From Gluconobacter cadivus (GTDB lineage: Bacteria > Pseudomonadota > Alphaproteobacteria > Acetobacterales > Acetobacteraceae), in the NCBI RefSeq assembly GCF_015244745.1, contig NZ_JABCQI010000007.1, forward strand, positions 124,001 through 188,000: DNA of 64,000 bases, written 5' to 3'. A model generated the notes under the pieces. The model was not told the origin of the DNA. It saw only the letters and a program-made list of their open reading frames with translations, and ran no database searches. Positions 1 to 9,102 of this stretch are shown in pieces (position 1 is the stretch's first letter; every line of letters begins with the position of its first letter). The translations under genes and the position numbers were made by a program.

Positions 1-658
1 GGTCTCAGAGTTTTCCAGAAATGACATCGCACGTCATTTAAAGATCGATCCTGCACGTATCAGCGTCATCACCGAGGGTGCGGATCATGCCACCCGCATT
101 GCCGCGGACAGATCCGTTTTAGAGACCCATGGTCTGGAAAGCGGAAAATACGTTCTGGCAGTTGGCAACAAAGCACCTCACAAAGATTTTGCAGCCCTTG
201 ATCACCTCGCCGCAACGCTGGGTCAGCGCGGGATCAAACTCGTCATCAGCGGTGGAATGAACGGACGGGTTTTCAGCGCAGGCGCTCCTGATCTGCAACA
301 CGCAACCTATGTCGGCAGGGTCACGGATGCGGAGCTGCACGCGCTCTATAGTGAAGCCGCCTGTTTTGTCTTTCCGTCCATCTATGAAGGTTTCGGCCTC
401 CCACCCGTAGAAGCTATGGCAGCCGGTTGCCCTGTTGTTGCCCGCGATATTCCCGTCCTGCGCGAAGTGTGCAGTCAAGCCGCCCTGTTCGGTCGAACCC
501 CCGCCGATCTGACGGCGCGTGTCATTGAATTGCTCGACAATCACGAACGCGCCAATGACCTTCGCCGCGCGGGATACGAACAGGTTCAGAAATACCGCTG
601 GACGATCGCCGCAAGACAGCTTCTAGACATCATGCGCGAGGAATCTGCCAAATGCTGA
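1..658 (+). CDS. Glycosyltransferase family 4, C-terminal part (5' end outside window)
   Basis: The reading frame is open from base 2 to the TGA at 656-658, so the N-terminal half lies to the left of the window. The visible part begins with VSEFSRNDIARHL, typical of the linker before the nucleotide-sugar domain of GT-B enzymes. It then shows the EGFGLPPVEAM segment, which carries the E-x7-E retaining-GT4 signature, followed by AAGCPVVARDIPVLREV. By family knowledge it transfers a sugar from a nucleotide-sugar donor onto a lipid-linked or polysaccharide acceptor at the cytoplasmic side of the inner membrane. The next gene overlaps its stop (ATG at 652), and two GT2 genes follow, so it belongs to an exopolysaccharide or related surface-glycan cluster. 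Donor and acceptor cannot be read from sequence. Confidence 0.9.
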   Translation, partial: VSEFSRNDIARHLKIDPARISVITEGADHATRIAADRSVLETHGLESGKYVLAVGNKAPHKDFAALDHLAATLGQRGIKLVISGGMNGRVFSAGAPDLQHATYVGRVTDAELHALYSEAACFVFPSIYEGFGLPPVEAMAAGCPVVARDIPVLREVCSQAALFGRTPADLTARVIELLDNHERANDLRRAGYEQVQKYRWTIAARQLLDIMREESAKC

Positions 659-1023
659 CAGCTTCCCGCCTATTGGCGATAATGATTGGCATCGCTGCCA
701 TCGTACCTGCCTGTGGACAGGACGAGAGCGCAGGTCTTTCCCCAAGAAAGATGGTCTTATGGTGCACAGTCATGGATGGAGCCTCGAAACGCCTTTTCGC
801 GTCTGATCCGGTTCCTACATCCGCACTTAGCCATATGGCTCTATGGAATGCCAACAGTCGTTTCATAACAATCGTCAATAGTCGCTACAATCTGACAATC
901 CGTAACAACGATCATTCATGTTCCGTTTACCTCGATATGACACACGCTACAAAAGCCCGCGACGTGCTCGTCTCCCTAGCGCAACAGCGTGGCAACCGTA
1001 TTGTAAACGTCGGATCGAATTAA
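652..1023 (+). CDS. Small exported protein of unknown function in glycan cluster
   Basis: This 123-residue product is not recognised. Residues 1-21 form a hydrophobic signal-like stretch (LLAIMIGIAAIVPA) followed by Cys. VPAC is a poor lipobox because of the proline at -2, so it may be a lipoprotein or a simple Sec-exported protein. The remainder has no visible catalytic motif and contains three further Cys. The start codon overlaps the end of the upstream GT4 gene by 7 bp (ATGCTGA), which indicates translational coupling and argues that it is a real gene. The GT2 gene follows after 3 bp. An accessory role in glycan assembly is inferred from position only. Confidence 0.55.
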   Translation: MLTASRLLAIMIGIAAIVPACGQDESAGLSPRKMVLWCTVMDGASKRLFASDPVPTSALSHMALWNANSRFITIVNSRYNLTIRNNDHSCSVYLDMTHATKARDVLVSLAQQRGNRIVNVGSN

Positions 1024-1026
1024 TTC

Positions 1027-2052
1027 ATGACCCCCGATACAACCCAGATGCCCTCGGCAGACCTCCTCTGCCCTCACGGTTCTCATGAGGACAACCGACA
1101 GATGCAGCCGACACCCACGAACACTGAAGAGACTGTGCTTTTTACAGAAAAAATGCAGGTCGTTGTGGGTATCGCCACCAGTAGCCGTCCAACAATTCTG
1201 GCCGAACTCGTGCGTCAACTGGCTCATCAAACGGTCAAACCACACAGAATCATCATCAGTTACGCCAAACCGGACGATATTTCCGCTATTCCCCAGACAC
1301 TTCGGGACATGGCTTCAGTCGAATTCGTTACCGGGCACCAGGGAGCTGCCGTTCAGCGCAATGTCATCCTTGACCGCCTTAAAGACGAAGATATCGTCCT
1401 GTTTTTCGATGACGACTTTTTTCCCCACCCCACATATATCGCCCGTATCATCGAAGCATTTCGTGACAATCCCAATATTCTGGGCGCAACAGGACACGTT
1501 CTGGCGGATGGCGCACAAGGGCCCGGTCTGCTGATTGAAGATGCAAACCGTCTGAATGCCCAGGCCGACACAGCGGCAGTTTCTAAAATCGAAGATGCTT
1601 TCAACACTTACGGCTGCAACATGGCGTTCCGTTGCGCCGCCATAAAACGTCTTGGCGCGCGCTTCGATGAAAGACTCCCTCTCTATTCCTGGTATGAAGA
1701 CATAGATTTTTCCCGCTCTCTTCTGCCCCACGGCCGGGTCGTCAAGGTCAACAGCGCGCAAGGTGTGCACCTTGGAAACAAGACCGGGAAAGGCTCCGAA
1801 CTGCGGCTAGGTTACTCCCAGATCATCAATTGCATTTATCTGGCCCAGAAAGGAACGTATCCTTGGTCCAACGCCCTGAAAAGCGCGGGGAGGCATCTCG
1901 TTATTAACACCCTGAAATCATTCAGACCCGAATATTACATCGACCGCAAAGGCCGTTTGCTAGGCAATCTGATCGGACTTGGCGACCTGCTGAGGAACCG
2001 CATTACGCCAGAACGCGCTGCAACACTTCATTCAAATAAAAAGGCTTCCTGA
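1027..2052 (+). CDS. Glycosyltransferase family 2 (GT-A fold)
   Basis: This is an inverting GT2-type enzyme that would use a nucleotide sugar at the cytoplasmic face of the membrane. The N-terminal beta strand VVVGIATSSRP starts near residue 45. The metal/nucleotide-binding acidic motif FFDDD lies at about 126-130, and a YEDIDFS acceptor-side acidic motif follows near residue 220. No transmembrane anchor is evident. The first 25 residues are low-complexity and not family-like. The in-frame ATG at 1102 has TGAGGA about 10 bases upstream and may be the true start. It lies 3 bp after the small exported protein and 1 bp before the next GT2 gene, so it is within one operon. The sugar transferred is unknown. 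Confidence 0.88.
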   Translation: MTPDTTQMPSADLLCPHGSHEDNRQMQPTPTNTEETVLFTEKMQVVVGIATSSRPTILAELVRQLAHQTVKPHRIIISYAKPDDISAIPQTLRDMASVEFVTGHQGAAVQRNVILDRLKDEDIVLFFDDDFFPHPTYIARIIEAFRDNPNILGATGHVLADGAQGPGLLIEDANRLNAQADTAAVSKIEDAFNTYGCNMAFRCAAIKRLGARFDERLPLYSWYEDIDFSRSLLPHGRVVKVNSAQGVHLGNKTGKGSELRLGYSQIINCIYLAQKGTYPWSNALKSAGRHLVINTLKSFRPEYYIDRKGRLLGNLIGLGDLLRNRITPERAATLHSNKKAS

Positions 2053-2053
2053 G

Positions 2054-2929
2054 ATGCGATTCTCCTTGGTTGTCTCGACTCTGGCCCGCCCTGCCGAAGT
2101 CGAGGCCTTCATGCAGGGGCTAGAGAAGCAGACGTTCAAAGATTTCGAAGTCATTCTGGTCGATCAGAGTCAATCGGACATCTACGAAGATCTTGTCGCT
2201 CGATACAGCGCCAAATGGCCTTTGAAACACCTTCGCCCCGAGATCAACGGACTGCGTTATGCTCGCAATTTTGGCGCGAACCTCGCAGTGGGCGACCTCA
2301 TAGCCTTTCCGGACGACGACTGCATTTACGAGCCCGACACGCTGGAACGGGTGAACGCCTATTTCCGCAAAACAGATGATACAGGCTTCATTACTGGTGC
2401 CGTGCTCAATCTGGATGGCGCCCCCACAGCCATGGGGCGCTGGCTGAGAAAAAGCCAGAACCTGAACCAGCATAACATCTGGACCGGACTGATCGAGTTC
2501 AATTTTTTCATGCCGCGCAACACGTTTGAAAAAATCAATGGGTTCGATGAAGATCTGGGGATTGGAGCCCCATTTGGGTCTGCAGAGGGCCCTGACCTTG
2601 CCCTCCGCCTGATGGCGGTAGGATCGAAAGGGTATCACGATCGCGCCCTTCTGGTCCGCCATATGGACAAACCGCCCACTCTCAACCGTGAACGCGCCTA
2701 TGACTATGGCATTGGGATGGGGTATGTCCTTCGCAAGAACCGTGCAGCCCTGAAAACAGTCATGACATTCTTTATCCGCCCCTTCGGAGGGATCTGTCTC
2801 AGCATCATTCGCAGACGATCTGAAATGACAGCCTATTATTTCAAGATGCTTCAGGGGCGATTGTCTGGATATTTCTGCCAAGCGGCCAGTGAGGCAGCCC
2901 GGCATAGTGCAGGAAAAATTCTTTCCTGA
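2054..2929 (+). CDS. Glycosyltransferase family 2 (GT-A fold)
   Basis: The 291-residue protein starts with FSLVVSTLARPAEVEAF, the first strand and loop of GT2 enzymes. LIAFPDDDCIYEPDTLE holds the DxD metal-binding motif near residue 90. A GFDEDLGIGAPFGSAEGPDLALRL segment near 170-190 corresponds to the acceptor/ED region. It begins one base after the stop of the preceding GT2 gene, so the two are almost certainly cotranslated. The C-terminal basic, partly hydrophobic stretch (FFIRPFGGICLSIIRRR) may associate with the membrane. It probably adds another residue of the same repeat unit; specificity is not visible. Confidence 0.88.
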   Translation: MRFSLVVSTLARPAEVEAFMQGLEKQTFKDFEVILVDQSQSDIYEDLVARYSAKWPLKHLRPEINGLRYARNFGANLAVGDLIAFPDDDCIYEPDTLERVNAYFRKTDDTGFITGAVLNLDGAPTAMGRWLRKSQNLNQHNIWTGLIEFNFFMPRNTFEKINGFDEDLGIGAPFGSAEGPDLALRLMAVGSKGYHDRALLVRHMDKPPTLNRERAYDYGIGMGYVLRKNRAALKTVMTFFIRPFGGICLSIIRRRSEMTAYYFKMLQGRLSGYFCQAASEAARHSAGKILS

Positions 2930-2964
2930 CAGACGTTTTTTACAAGTGGGAAAGACATACCGCC

Positions 2965-3930
2965 ATGCAAGTTCACTCACTGAAGATCCTCGCGGTCGCC
3001 AGCCTGGTGGCAGTGTCGATTTCCACTTCACCTGTCATTGCCCGTCCGAATGATCCTGCCGCGATGATCGCAGCCTGTCCCGCATGGCCAGCCCATTGTC
3101 GGGTCGATCTGAATGGGCGGGTTTACAGACTTCAGAACACCCTGCACCTCAATCCGCTCACGACAACTCTGACCAATGGCGTATTGGACGCTTCCAGCCT
3201 TCCCGATGGGCAGCCTGCAATCCTTGTCTCATCAGATGGGAAAGGGCAGCCGGAAAGTTACGATACTGCCTCTAACAGCATTGATCATCTTGTTCTGACC
3301 GGTCAGTCCAAAGCAGACGGAATCGTTCTGGACAACAAAGATGATGATAACATACGTGCCGCTGCAATTACGCTGGAAAACGTCTCCATTTCAGGCTTTC
3401 GGCGGGGACTGACTTTCGGGAACCATGCCTATGTTTTCGGTCTCTCGCATGTTCAGATCCATAATAACGCGACGGGGATCTATACCATTCCCAACCCCTC
3501 GGATGCCGGTGAACGGATTGCATTGGAAGACGTCAATGTTTTCAACAACACACTCGGCGTCGATGATGAAGGCGGCATGGAGTTGGACTGGCTCGCATCA
3601 CGTCTCGATTATAACGCGACAACCGCTTTCATTTCCGGCCCGTGGACGTTTGACGGGCATATAGAACTTGCTCCTCCGCAGACGCCTCCGATCCGGTTGC
3701 ACGCCTTGGTCGGAAAACCGGCAGGTTCTCTTTACATGACCACCGGATCGATCATTCTTGTCAACCAGTCTGGCGGCAAGGCCAGCAGTGATTACTGGGT
3801 CCAAAGCGACAGTCCCTACAGCACCATCCAGTTTCCAGCCCAGACTTACGGTGTCCGCGGAAAGATCGGCATCATGAATGGCCCCGCCGCCGTTTATGGT
3901 CCCGCCTTTCCGGCTTTCAACCCTCACTGA
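2965..3930 (+). CDS. Exported beta-helix-like protein at end of glycan cluster
   Basis: The 321-residue product has a clear Sec signal peptide (about residues 1-26, ending VIA before RPN). The body is rich in short beta-prone repeats with N/D/G turns (ITLENVSISGF, LSHVQIHNNATGIY, LEDVNVFNNTLGV), the look of a right-handed parallel beta-helix as in pectate-lyase-like folds. I see no recognisable lyase or hydrolase catalytic set. It follows the GT2 gene by 35 bp, with GGGAAAG about 12 bases before its ATG. A periplasmic or surface role in processing or binding the polysaccharide is plausible but inferred from context. Confidence 0.65.
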   Translation: MQVHSLKILAVASLVAVSISTSPVIARPNDPAAMIAACPAWPAHCRVDLNGRVYRLQNTLHLNPLTTTLTNGVLDASSLPDGQPAILVSSDGKGQPESYDTASNSIDHLVLTGQSKADGIVLDNKDDDNIRAAAITLENVSISGFRRGLTFGNHAYVFGLSHVQIHNNATGIYTIPNPSDAGERIALEDVNVFNNTLGVDDEGGMELDWLASRLDYNATTAFISGPWTFDGHIELAPPQTPPIRLHALVGKPAGSLYMTTGSIILVNQSGGKASSDYWVQSDSPYSTIQFPAQTYGVRGKIGIMNGPAAVYGPAFPAFNPH

Positions 3931-3938
3931 TCAGACAA

Positions 3939-3974
3939 AGCCCCTGATAAGGTGCAAAGCCTGATCAGGGGGCT
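3939..3974. terminator. Hairpin between convergent genes, probable bidirectional terminator
   Basis: AGCCCCTGAT (3939-3948) pairs with ATCAGGGGGCT (3964-3974), with one bulged G. It lies in the 49-bp gap between the plus-strand beta-helix gene and the minus-strand mutase gene. There is no strong U tract on either side, so Rho-independent activity is uncertain. Confidence 0.45.
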
Positions 3975-3979
3975 GTCGC

Positions 3980-5449
3980 CTACGCCATCCAGCGTCTGAC
4001 AGATTCAAGACCTAGTGTCAGGAGTTCTTCGGCCCGTTCGGCGGTCGCCGACTCAACATATACCCGCAATTCCGGCGCATTCCCGGATGGCCGCAGATGA
4101 ATGATGTCGCCAAGTTCGAACGTCATCCTGATACCGTCCGTCTCATCGACGGTCGCGACAGGCCCACAGGCCTCCACGAAGCCCAAAGCGCCGCTCACAG
4201 CAGGAACATCCTGACGCAGGAGAGCCAGACGGGCCTTGCTCTGCTCTGTGGGGACATCTTTCAGACGGTCGCTCACCGTGAAGCGGGGCGGAAGTGTTTC
4301 AAGCAGTTCCGCAAGCCCGCTCTGCCTGCTTCGGGCCGAAACCAGCGCACAGAGCATCGGCAGGACGGCATCGCGCGTCGGCAAAGCCACGAGACGTCGG
4401 CCGTCATGCTCGATATCGCTGGCGAGCAGAAAGCCCCCATTGGCTTCATAACCAACGGACGGAACATTTCCCTTCTCCACAGCATCCGTCATGCCTGACA
4501 CGACAAACGGCGAGCCAATGCGCGTTCTTTGAACGAAGGGCGCAACGCCTGACGCTTCCAGCGCCGTATTGCTGCTGACAGGCGTTGTGACGGAAACGGC
4601 GCCAAGCTTGCGGGCCGCGAGAATACCCAGCACATCACCCCGGAGCCAGCGACCGTTCTGATCCGCCAGCAGCGGACGATCAGAATCACCATCCGTCGTC
4701 AGGATCGCATCGAACTGTCCGGTCTGAGCCCAGTCCCGCGCGAGAACGACATCTTCCGGACGCACGGCTTCCGTATCGACCGAAACGAACACGTCCGAGC
4801 GACCCAAAGGATGCGCTTCCCCCCCGAGGGCTTCGACGACGGACACCAGAACGTCACGCCCCACGGCAGAATGCTGATAGACTCCGAGTTTCAGACCCGA
4901 CAACGCTGTCGGACCAAAGAAGTCGACATATCTGGCGACATATTCCGGCAACACATCAGTCAGAGACGGAACTGTGACGTCAATTTTTAGCGCGCCGTGC
5001 TCATCGAACCAGCCATCCGGCAGTGTGACGTCCTCATGCCGCATGGCCGCTTCGTCGCTTTTGAGAAATTCGCCGCGCGCACGGTTGAACTTGATGCCGT
5101 TCCGGTCGTCCGGAATATGGCTTCCCGTCACCATGAGTGACGGAATGCCCCTGCCAAACGCATAGAGGCTCAGAGCAGGCGTCGGCACAAAACCGCAGTT
5201 TACCGGCTGGCCTTCCATCCAGAGAATGGCCGTCGCACAGGCGCGCAAAATGCGCGGCGTACTCGGTCGCAGGTCTCCGGCGATAGCGACGGGCGTTCCG
5301 GGAGCAAACTCACCCAGCGTCTGTAAATGTTTGAGATAGCCGACGGTATACGCAAAACAGACAGCATCCGTCATGGACGTCACAAGTCCACGTGCGCCGC
5401 TCGTTCCAAACGCAACGCCTGATTCCACCATCCAGTCAGCTATTTTCAT
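3980..5449 (-). CDS. Phosphomannomutase/phosphoglucomutase family
   Basis: This is an alpha-D-phosphohexomutase of 489 residues that interconverts hexose 6- and 1-phosphates and so supplies GDP-mannose or UDP-glucose precursors. FGTSGARG occurs at 14-21. The phosphoserine loop is MVTGSHIPDDRNG with the catalytic Ser at about 110; it reads TGSHIP rather than the common TASHNP, a variant I associate with NoeK/ManB-like members. The metal loop is DGDSDR at 253-258 and the sugar-phosphate binding motif RPSGNAPELRVY lies near the C-terminus. It is convergent with the preceding glycan genes, which fits precursor supply for them. Whether mannose or glucose phosphate is preferred is not decidable here. 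Confidence 0.88.
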   Translation of the reverse strand: MKIADWMVESGVAFGTSGARGLVTSMTDAVCFAYTVGYLKHLQTLGEFAPGTPVAIAGDLRPSTPRILRACATAILWMEGQPVNCGFVPTPALSLYAFGRGIPSLMVTGSHIPDDRNGIKFNRARGEFLKSDEAAMRHEDVTLPDGWFDEHGALKIDVTVPSLTDVLPEYVARYVDFFGPTALSGLKLGVYQHSAVGRDVLVSVVEALGGEAHPLGRSDVFVSVDTEAVRPEDVVLARDWAQTGQFDAILTTDGDSDRPLLADQNGRWLRGDVLGILAARKLGAVSVTTPVSSNTALEASGVAPFVQRTRIGSPFVVSGMTDAVEKGNVPSVGYEANGGFLLASDIEHDGRRLVALPTRDAVLPMLCALVSARSRQSGLAELLETLPPRFTVSDRLKDVPTEQSKARLALLRQDVPAVSGALGFVEACGPVATVDETDGIRMTFELGDIIHLRPSGNAPELRVYVESATAERAEELLTLGLESVRRWMA

Positions 5450-5773
5450 ATGTAATCAGTCCCAAACAGTTAGAAAAACAGGCGATGGATGGACATATCA
5501 GTGCCTGATTGCGGGCAGTAAGACGCGCTTCTTTTTGCATCCACTCAAGAAGAAGCATTCCCTGTTTTTATGGCTCACGGTTGCTGTGATGACAACCGCG
5601 CAGGTTATCCGCAGCAGATCAGATTTCTGGCCCGTCATCGGGGCATCAGCGTGATAAGTCACACTAAATCTTAAAATATCACAGATATATGTGTTCTATA
5701 TCTCGCAATCGGTGATATGGCTGTCCTTCGAATTTGCGTGTCCCTGACACTGAAGCCGTCTGGAGGGCCAGAA
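5450..5773 (+). promoter_or_regulatory. 324-bp intergenic promoter region upstream of tetrose operon
   Basis: This gene-free stretch separates the divergent mutase gene from the kinase operon and must hold both promoters. The left 200 bp show nothing I can name. The right end is AT-rich and carries three copies of a GTGATA-type element: GTGATA/TCAC at 5651-5662 (GTGA-taag-TCAC, itself dyad), ATATCAC at 5676-5682 and its exact inverted copy GTGATAT at 5712-5718. These are candidate operators for a sugar-responsive repressor, which is not encoded in the window. A ribosome-binding site GGAGGG at 5762-5767 sits 6 bases before the kinase ATG. Confidence 0.45.
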
Positions 5774-7393
5774 ATGCGCCGGGATTTCATCATCGGAATC
5801 GATAGCGGTTCCACCACGACCAAAGCCGTTGTGTTTTCGTCCACAGGGGCCATCGTCGGAACAGGGCGACGCCGTGTCGCACAGCACATGGAGCGCCCGC
5901 ACCATGTCGAGCGCGATATGCACGAAGCGTGGCAGGCCGTTATCGGATCCATTCGCGATGCGCTAAGCGCCGCAGGACTGGAGGGGAGCGCCATTGCTTC
6001 TGTCGGGGTCACGGCGCACGGGGATGGTGTTTTTCTACTTGACCGCTCAAGAAATCCACTGGGCCGGGGCATCATGTCGCTCGACAGCCGGGCGACGGCC
6101 ATTCACGAGCGATGGAAGCGTGACGGCATTTCCGATCTGACGCTCCCGATCGCGGGGCAGCGTCCGTACGTCTATTCGGCCAACACACTTCTTGCCTGGA
6201 TCCGGGACAACGAACCGGAACGGTATCAGGCAATCGGGTCCGTGATTTTTGCCAAGGACTGGATCCGTTACTGCCTGACGGGTGAAATCGCGACGGATCT
6301 GACCGAGGCCAGCACGTCTTTTACCGATCTGTACACGCAGGATTACAGCGACGATCTGCTGAATGTTCTGGGCCTTGCGGACATCCGGGCTGCGCTGCCG
6401 GAAATGCGCTTCTCCTGTGAGCAGGGTGGCGTCGTGACGGCGGAAGCCGCAGCCCTGACGGGACTTGTGGTCGGAACGCCGGTTTCGGTCGGGTTGCATG
6501 ATGTGACGGCCGCAGCCGTCGGTCTGGGCCATACCAGAGCGGGCGATCTGTCGATCACGGCTGGAACCTTTTCGATCAACGAGGTTTTCCGCGACCGGCC
6601 TGTCGTCGGGGAAGGCTGGGCCTGTCGGGCAGGATATCGTCGCGGGTTGTGGAACTGCATGGCGATTTCTCCGGCGTCCTCGAGCAATCTCGAATGGCTG
6701 GCGAAAATCCTCATGCCCGGCGATCAGGACGCTGCCCGTGTTCTTTCTGCGGAAATAGAAGCGCGCCTGTCCCAGCCGGGAACCCGTCCTGCGGTTCCGC
6801 TGTATCACCCGTTCCTGTTCGGCTCGCCCTATGACGCCCCCGCCAGCGCGTCCCTGTTCGGCGTGCAATCCTGGCATGACCGGGCGGATCTGTTTCAGGC
6901 AATGGTGGAAGGAACGGTCTTCAATCATCGTGAACATGTCGATGCCCTCAAACAGACCGGACCCGTCCGCAGGATCGGAATTTCGGGAGGTGGAAGCGGA
7001 CAGCCTGCCATCGCCCAGATGTTCGCGGATATTCTGGGAATGCCTGTCCGCATCCCCGAAGTCCGCGAAGCCGGAGCTCTGGGCGCGGCCCTGACGGCGA
7101 GCGTTTCCGTAGGATTGTACGCGAACCTTGAAGATGCCGTGGCCGCGCAGGACGTGCCGATGCACACCTACAGACCGCAGCCGGACCGCGAGCGCGTTTA
7201 TGAGGGAATTTATCGCCGCTATGTCGCACTGACACAGGCCATGAGGCCGTTCTGGTCAGATCTTTATGATGGCGGAACGTCCTCGCTGAAGCCTGCCACG
7301 ACAGAACGATCTCGCGAAAACGATCTCGTGGAGGCCGGACCGGTTCTGAACTACGCCATGGCCAGCACCATGACACAGGGAGCACGGCCATGA
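5774..7393 (+). CDS. eryA: FGGY carbohydrate kinase, probable erythritol kinase
   Basis: An ATP-dependent polyol/ketose kinase of 539 residues. The first nucleotide-binding motif is IIGIDSGSTTTKAVVF at 6-21. The catalytic Asp lies in VGLHDVTAAAVG, and the second ATPase-lobe signature is RIGISGGGSGQPAIAQM. I chose ATG 5774 over an in-frame upstream ATG at 5717 because GGAGGG lies 6 bases before it and the Rossmann strand starts at once. Its stop overlaps the next gene by ATGA. Sequence alone gives only FGGY kinase. The erythritol assignment rests on the neighbouring EryB-, EryH- and EryI-like genes. Product in the known Brucella/rhizobial pathway: L-erythritol 4-phosphate. Confidence 0.72.
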   Translation: MRRDFIIGIDSGSTTTKAVVFSSTGAIVGTGRRRVAQHMERPHHVERDMHEAWQAVIGSIRDALSAAGLEGSAIASVGVTAHGDGVFLLDRSRNPLGRGIMSLDSRATAIHERWKRDGISDLTLPIAGQRPYVYSANTLLAWIRDNEPERYQAIGSVIFAKDWIRYCLTGEIATDLTEASTSFTDLYTQDYSDDLLNVLGLADIRAALPEMRFSCEQGGVVTAEAAALTGLVVGTPVSVGLHDVTAAAVGLGHTRAGDLSITAGTFSINEVFRDRPVVGEGWACRAGYRRGLWNCMAISPASSSNLEWLAKILMPGDQDAARVLSAEIEARLSQPGTRPAVPLYHPFLFGSPYDAPASASLFGVQSWHDRADLFQAMVEGTVFNHREHVDALKQTGPVRRIGISGGGSGQPAIAQMFADILGMPVRIPEVREAGALGAALTASVSVGLYANLEDAVAAQDVPMHTYRPQPDRERVYEGIYRRYVALTQAMRPFWSDLYDGGTSSLKPATTERSRENDLVEAGPVLNYAMASTMTQGARP

Positions 7394-9099
7394 GCGGACT
7401 GAAAGATATCCGCGAGACTGCGGAGTTCGATGTCGTCATTATCGGGGCCGGCATCAACGGAGCCGGACTGTTTCGCGAACTGGCCCTACAGGATCTGCGC
7501 GTCCTGCTCGTTGATAGGAGCGACATCTGTTCCGGCGCCTCCTGCGCGCCCTCGCGGCTGATCCATGGCGGAATCAAATATCTCGAAACGGGTGAATTCC
7601 GCTTGGTCGCGCAGTCCACTTTGGAGCGCAATCTTCTGCTGCGGAATGCGCCGCATGTGGTCAAACCCTTGCCAACGGTTCTGCCAATCCGCTCCTGGTT
7701 CGGAGGCATCGTCCCGTCTTTAAGGAAATTCCTGCGTCTGGGCGGAAAAATGACGGACCGGGGGGCTCTGGTGCTGGAAGCCGGGCTTCAGATCTATGAT
7801 TTTCTGGGACGGCGCGCGCGTGTCATGCCCCGACACAGCCTCTTCCTCAATCGCAGGACACGGGAAGAATGGCCGCATATGGCGACGGACGTTCTCGCCA
7901 CCGCACAATATTATGACGCGGCCATCACCCAGCCCGAGCGGCTTGGTTATGAATGTGTGCAGGACGGGCTGAATGTCGGGACCGGCTGCGGGGTTGCGAC
8001 CTATAGTGTTCCGGTTTCATTTGCCGATGGCATTCTGCGTCTCAGGGACAGCATGACCGGAGAGACACGCAATGTCCGCACACGGGCGCTTGTGAATGCG
8101 GGAGGCGCGTGGATCGATCGCATCAATGCCGTCCTCGGCGAGAAGACGCGGTATATCGGCGGCACGAAAGGCTCGCACCTGCTGTTGCGGCATGACGGAC
8201 TTCTGCGCGAACTCAAAGGACGCATGATGTATTTCGGAACGCCGGACGGACGGATCTGTCTGGCCTATCCGTTTTACGGTCACGTTCTGGTCGGCTCAAC
8301 GGATCTCCGGATCGAAGATCCCGATACCGCCACCTGCACCGACGACGAACAGGAATACATGCTGCGAATGGTCGCGGATCTGTTCCCCGGCTTCAGCTTT
8401 AGTTCTGATGACGTAGTTTACCGCTACAGTGGCGTCCGCCCCCTCCCCGCGACCGATGCATCCGATCCCGGAGCCATCAGCCGCGATCATATCGTGCATG
8501 AAAACCGGCTTGGAGACACGCCCCTCCTGTCACTGGTTGGCGGGAAGTGGACGACATTCCGTGGGCTGGCCGAAGAGGTTGCAGACCAGCTTCTCGACAC
8601 TCTGGGCGCTGCACGGCACCTCTCCACGAAGACTTTCCCGATTGGCGGCGGCCGCGATTATCCGGCGCCAGAGCGCTATTCCGCGTATCTAGACGAGTTT
8701 TTCGTAACCTATGGCATGCCGCGCCAGAGGGCCGGAATTCTGCTGGAACGGTACGGATCGCGCGCCCGCGCTTTTGCGGTGTTCTGCCAGAAAGAAGCCG
8801 ACGCGCCATTGCGGACGCTCCCGACCTACACACGTCGCGAACTGGCCTTCATCGCTTCGGAAGAACTGGTCCGCACCCTTTCCGATGTTCTCTTTCGCCG
8901 GACGCCGGTTGCCCTGAGCGGCCTCCTCACACCCGACGTCGTTCTCGAGGTGGGCGGTGTCGTGGGTGCAGCTCTCGGATGGAGCGCACAGGAAACGGAC
9001 CGGCAGTGCCGCGCCGCCTGGAAAGAAGCGCAGGAGCGCCACAACCTGAAGGGCGACCTCCCCGACACCTCCCCCTCACAGACAGCCCTGAGAGCCTGA
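7390..9099 (+). CDS. eryB: FAD-dependent GlpD/EryB-type polyol-phosphate dehydrogenase
   Basis: This 569-residue flavoprotein belongs to the glycerol-3-phosphate dehydrogenase family. The FAD-binding motif VVIIGAGINGAGLFREL is at 15-31. CSGASCAPSRLIHGGIKYLE matches the conserved substrate/FAD region of GlpD. GSTDLRIEDPD, RPLPATDASDPGAISRDH and the GGKWTTFRGLAEE motif near 380 follow. By family knowledge it is a peripheral inner-membrane enzyme passing electrons to quinone. In the erythritol pathway EryB oxidises L-erythritol 4-phosphate to L-3-tetrulose 4-phosphate. Start overlaps the kinase stop (ATGA) and the next gene starts 3 bp after its stop. A plain glycerol-3-phosphate role is possible but unlikely beside the tetrose isomerases. 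Confidence 0.72.
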   Translation: MSGLKDIRETAEFDVVIIGAGINGAGLFRELALQDLRVLLVDRSDICSGASCAPSRLIHGGIKYLETGEFRLVAQSTLERNLLLRNAPHVVKPLPTVLPIRSWFGGIVPSLRKFLRLGGKMTDRGALVLEAGLQIYDFLGRRARVMPRHSLFLNRRTREEWPHMATDVLATAQYYDAAITQPERLGYECVQDGLNVGTGCGVATYSVPVSFADGILRLRDSMTGETRNVRTRALVNAGGAWIDRINAVLGEKTRYIGGTKGSHLLLRHDGLLRELKGRMMYFGTPDGRICLAYPFYGHVLVGSTDLRIEDPDTATCTDDEQEYMLRMVADLFPGFSFSSDDVVYRYSGVRPLPATDASDPGAISRDHIVHENRLGDTPLLSLVGGKWTTFRGLAEEVADQLLDTLGAARHLSTKTFPIGGGRDYPAPERYSAYLDEFFVTYGMPRQRAGILLERYGSRARAFAVFCQKEADAPLRTLPTYTRRELAFIASEELVRTLSDVLFRRTPVALSGLLTPDVVLEVGGVVGAALGWSAQETDRQCRAAWKEAQERHNLKGDLPDTSPSQTALRA

Positions 9100-9102
9100 A
9101 CC

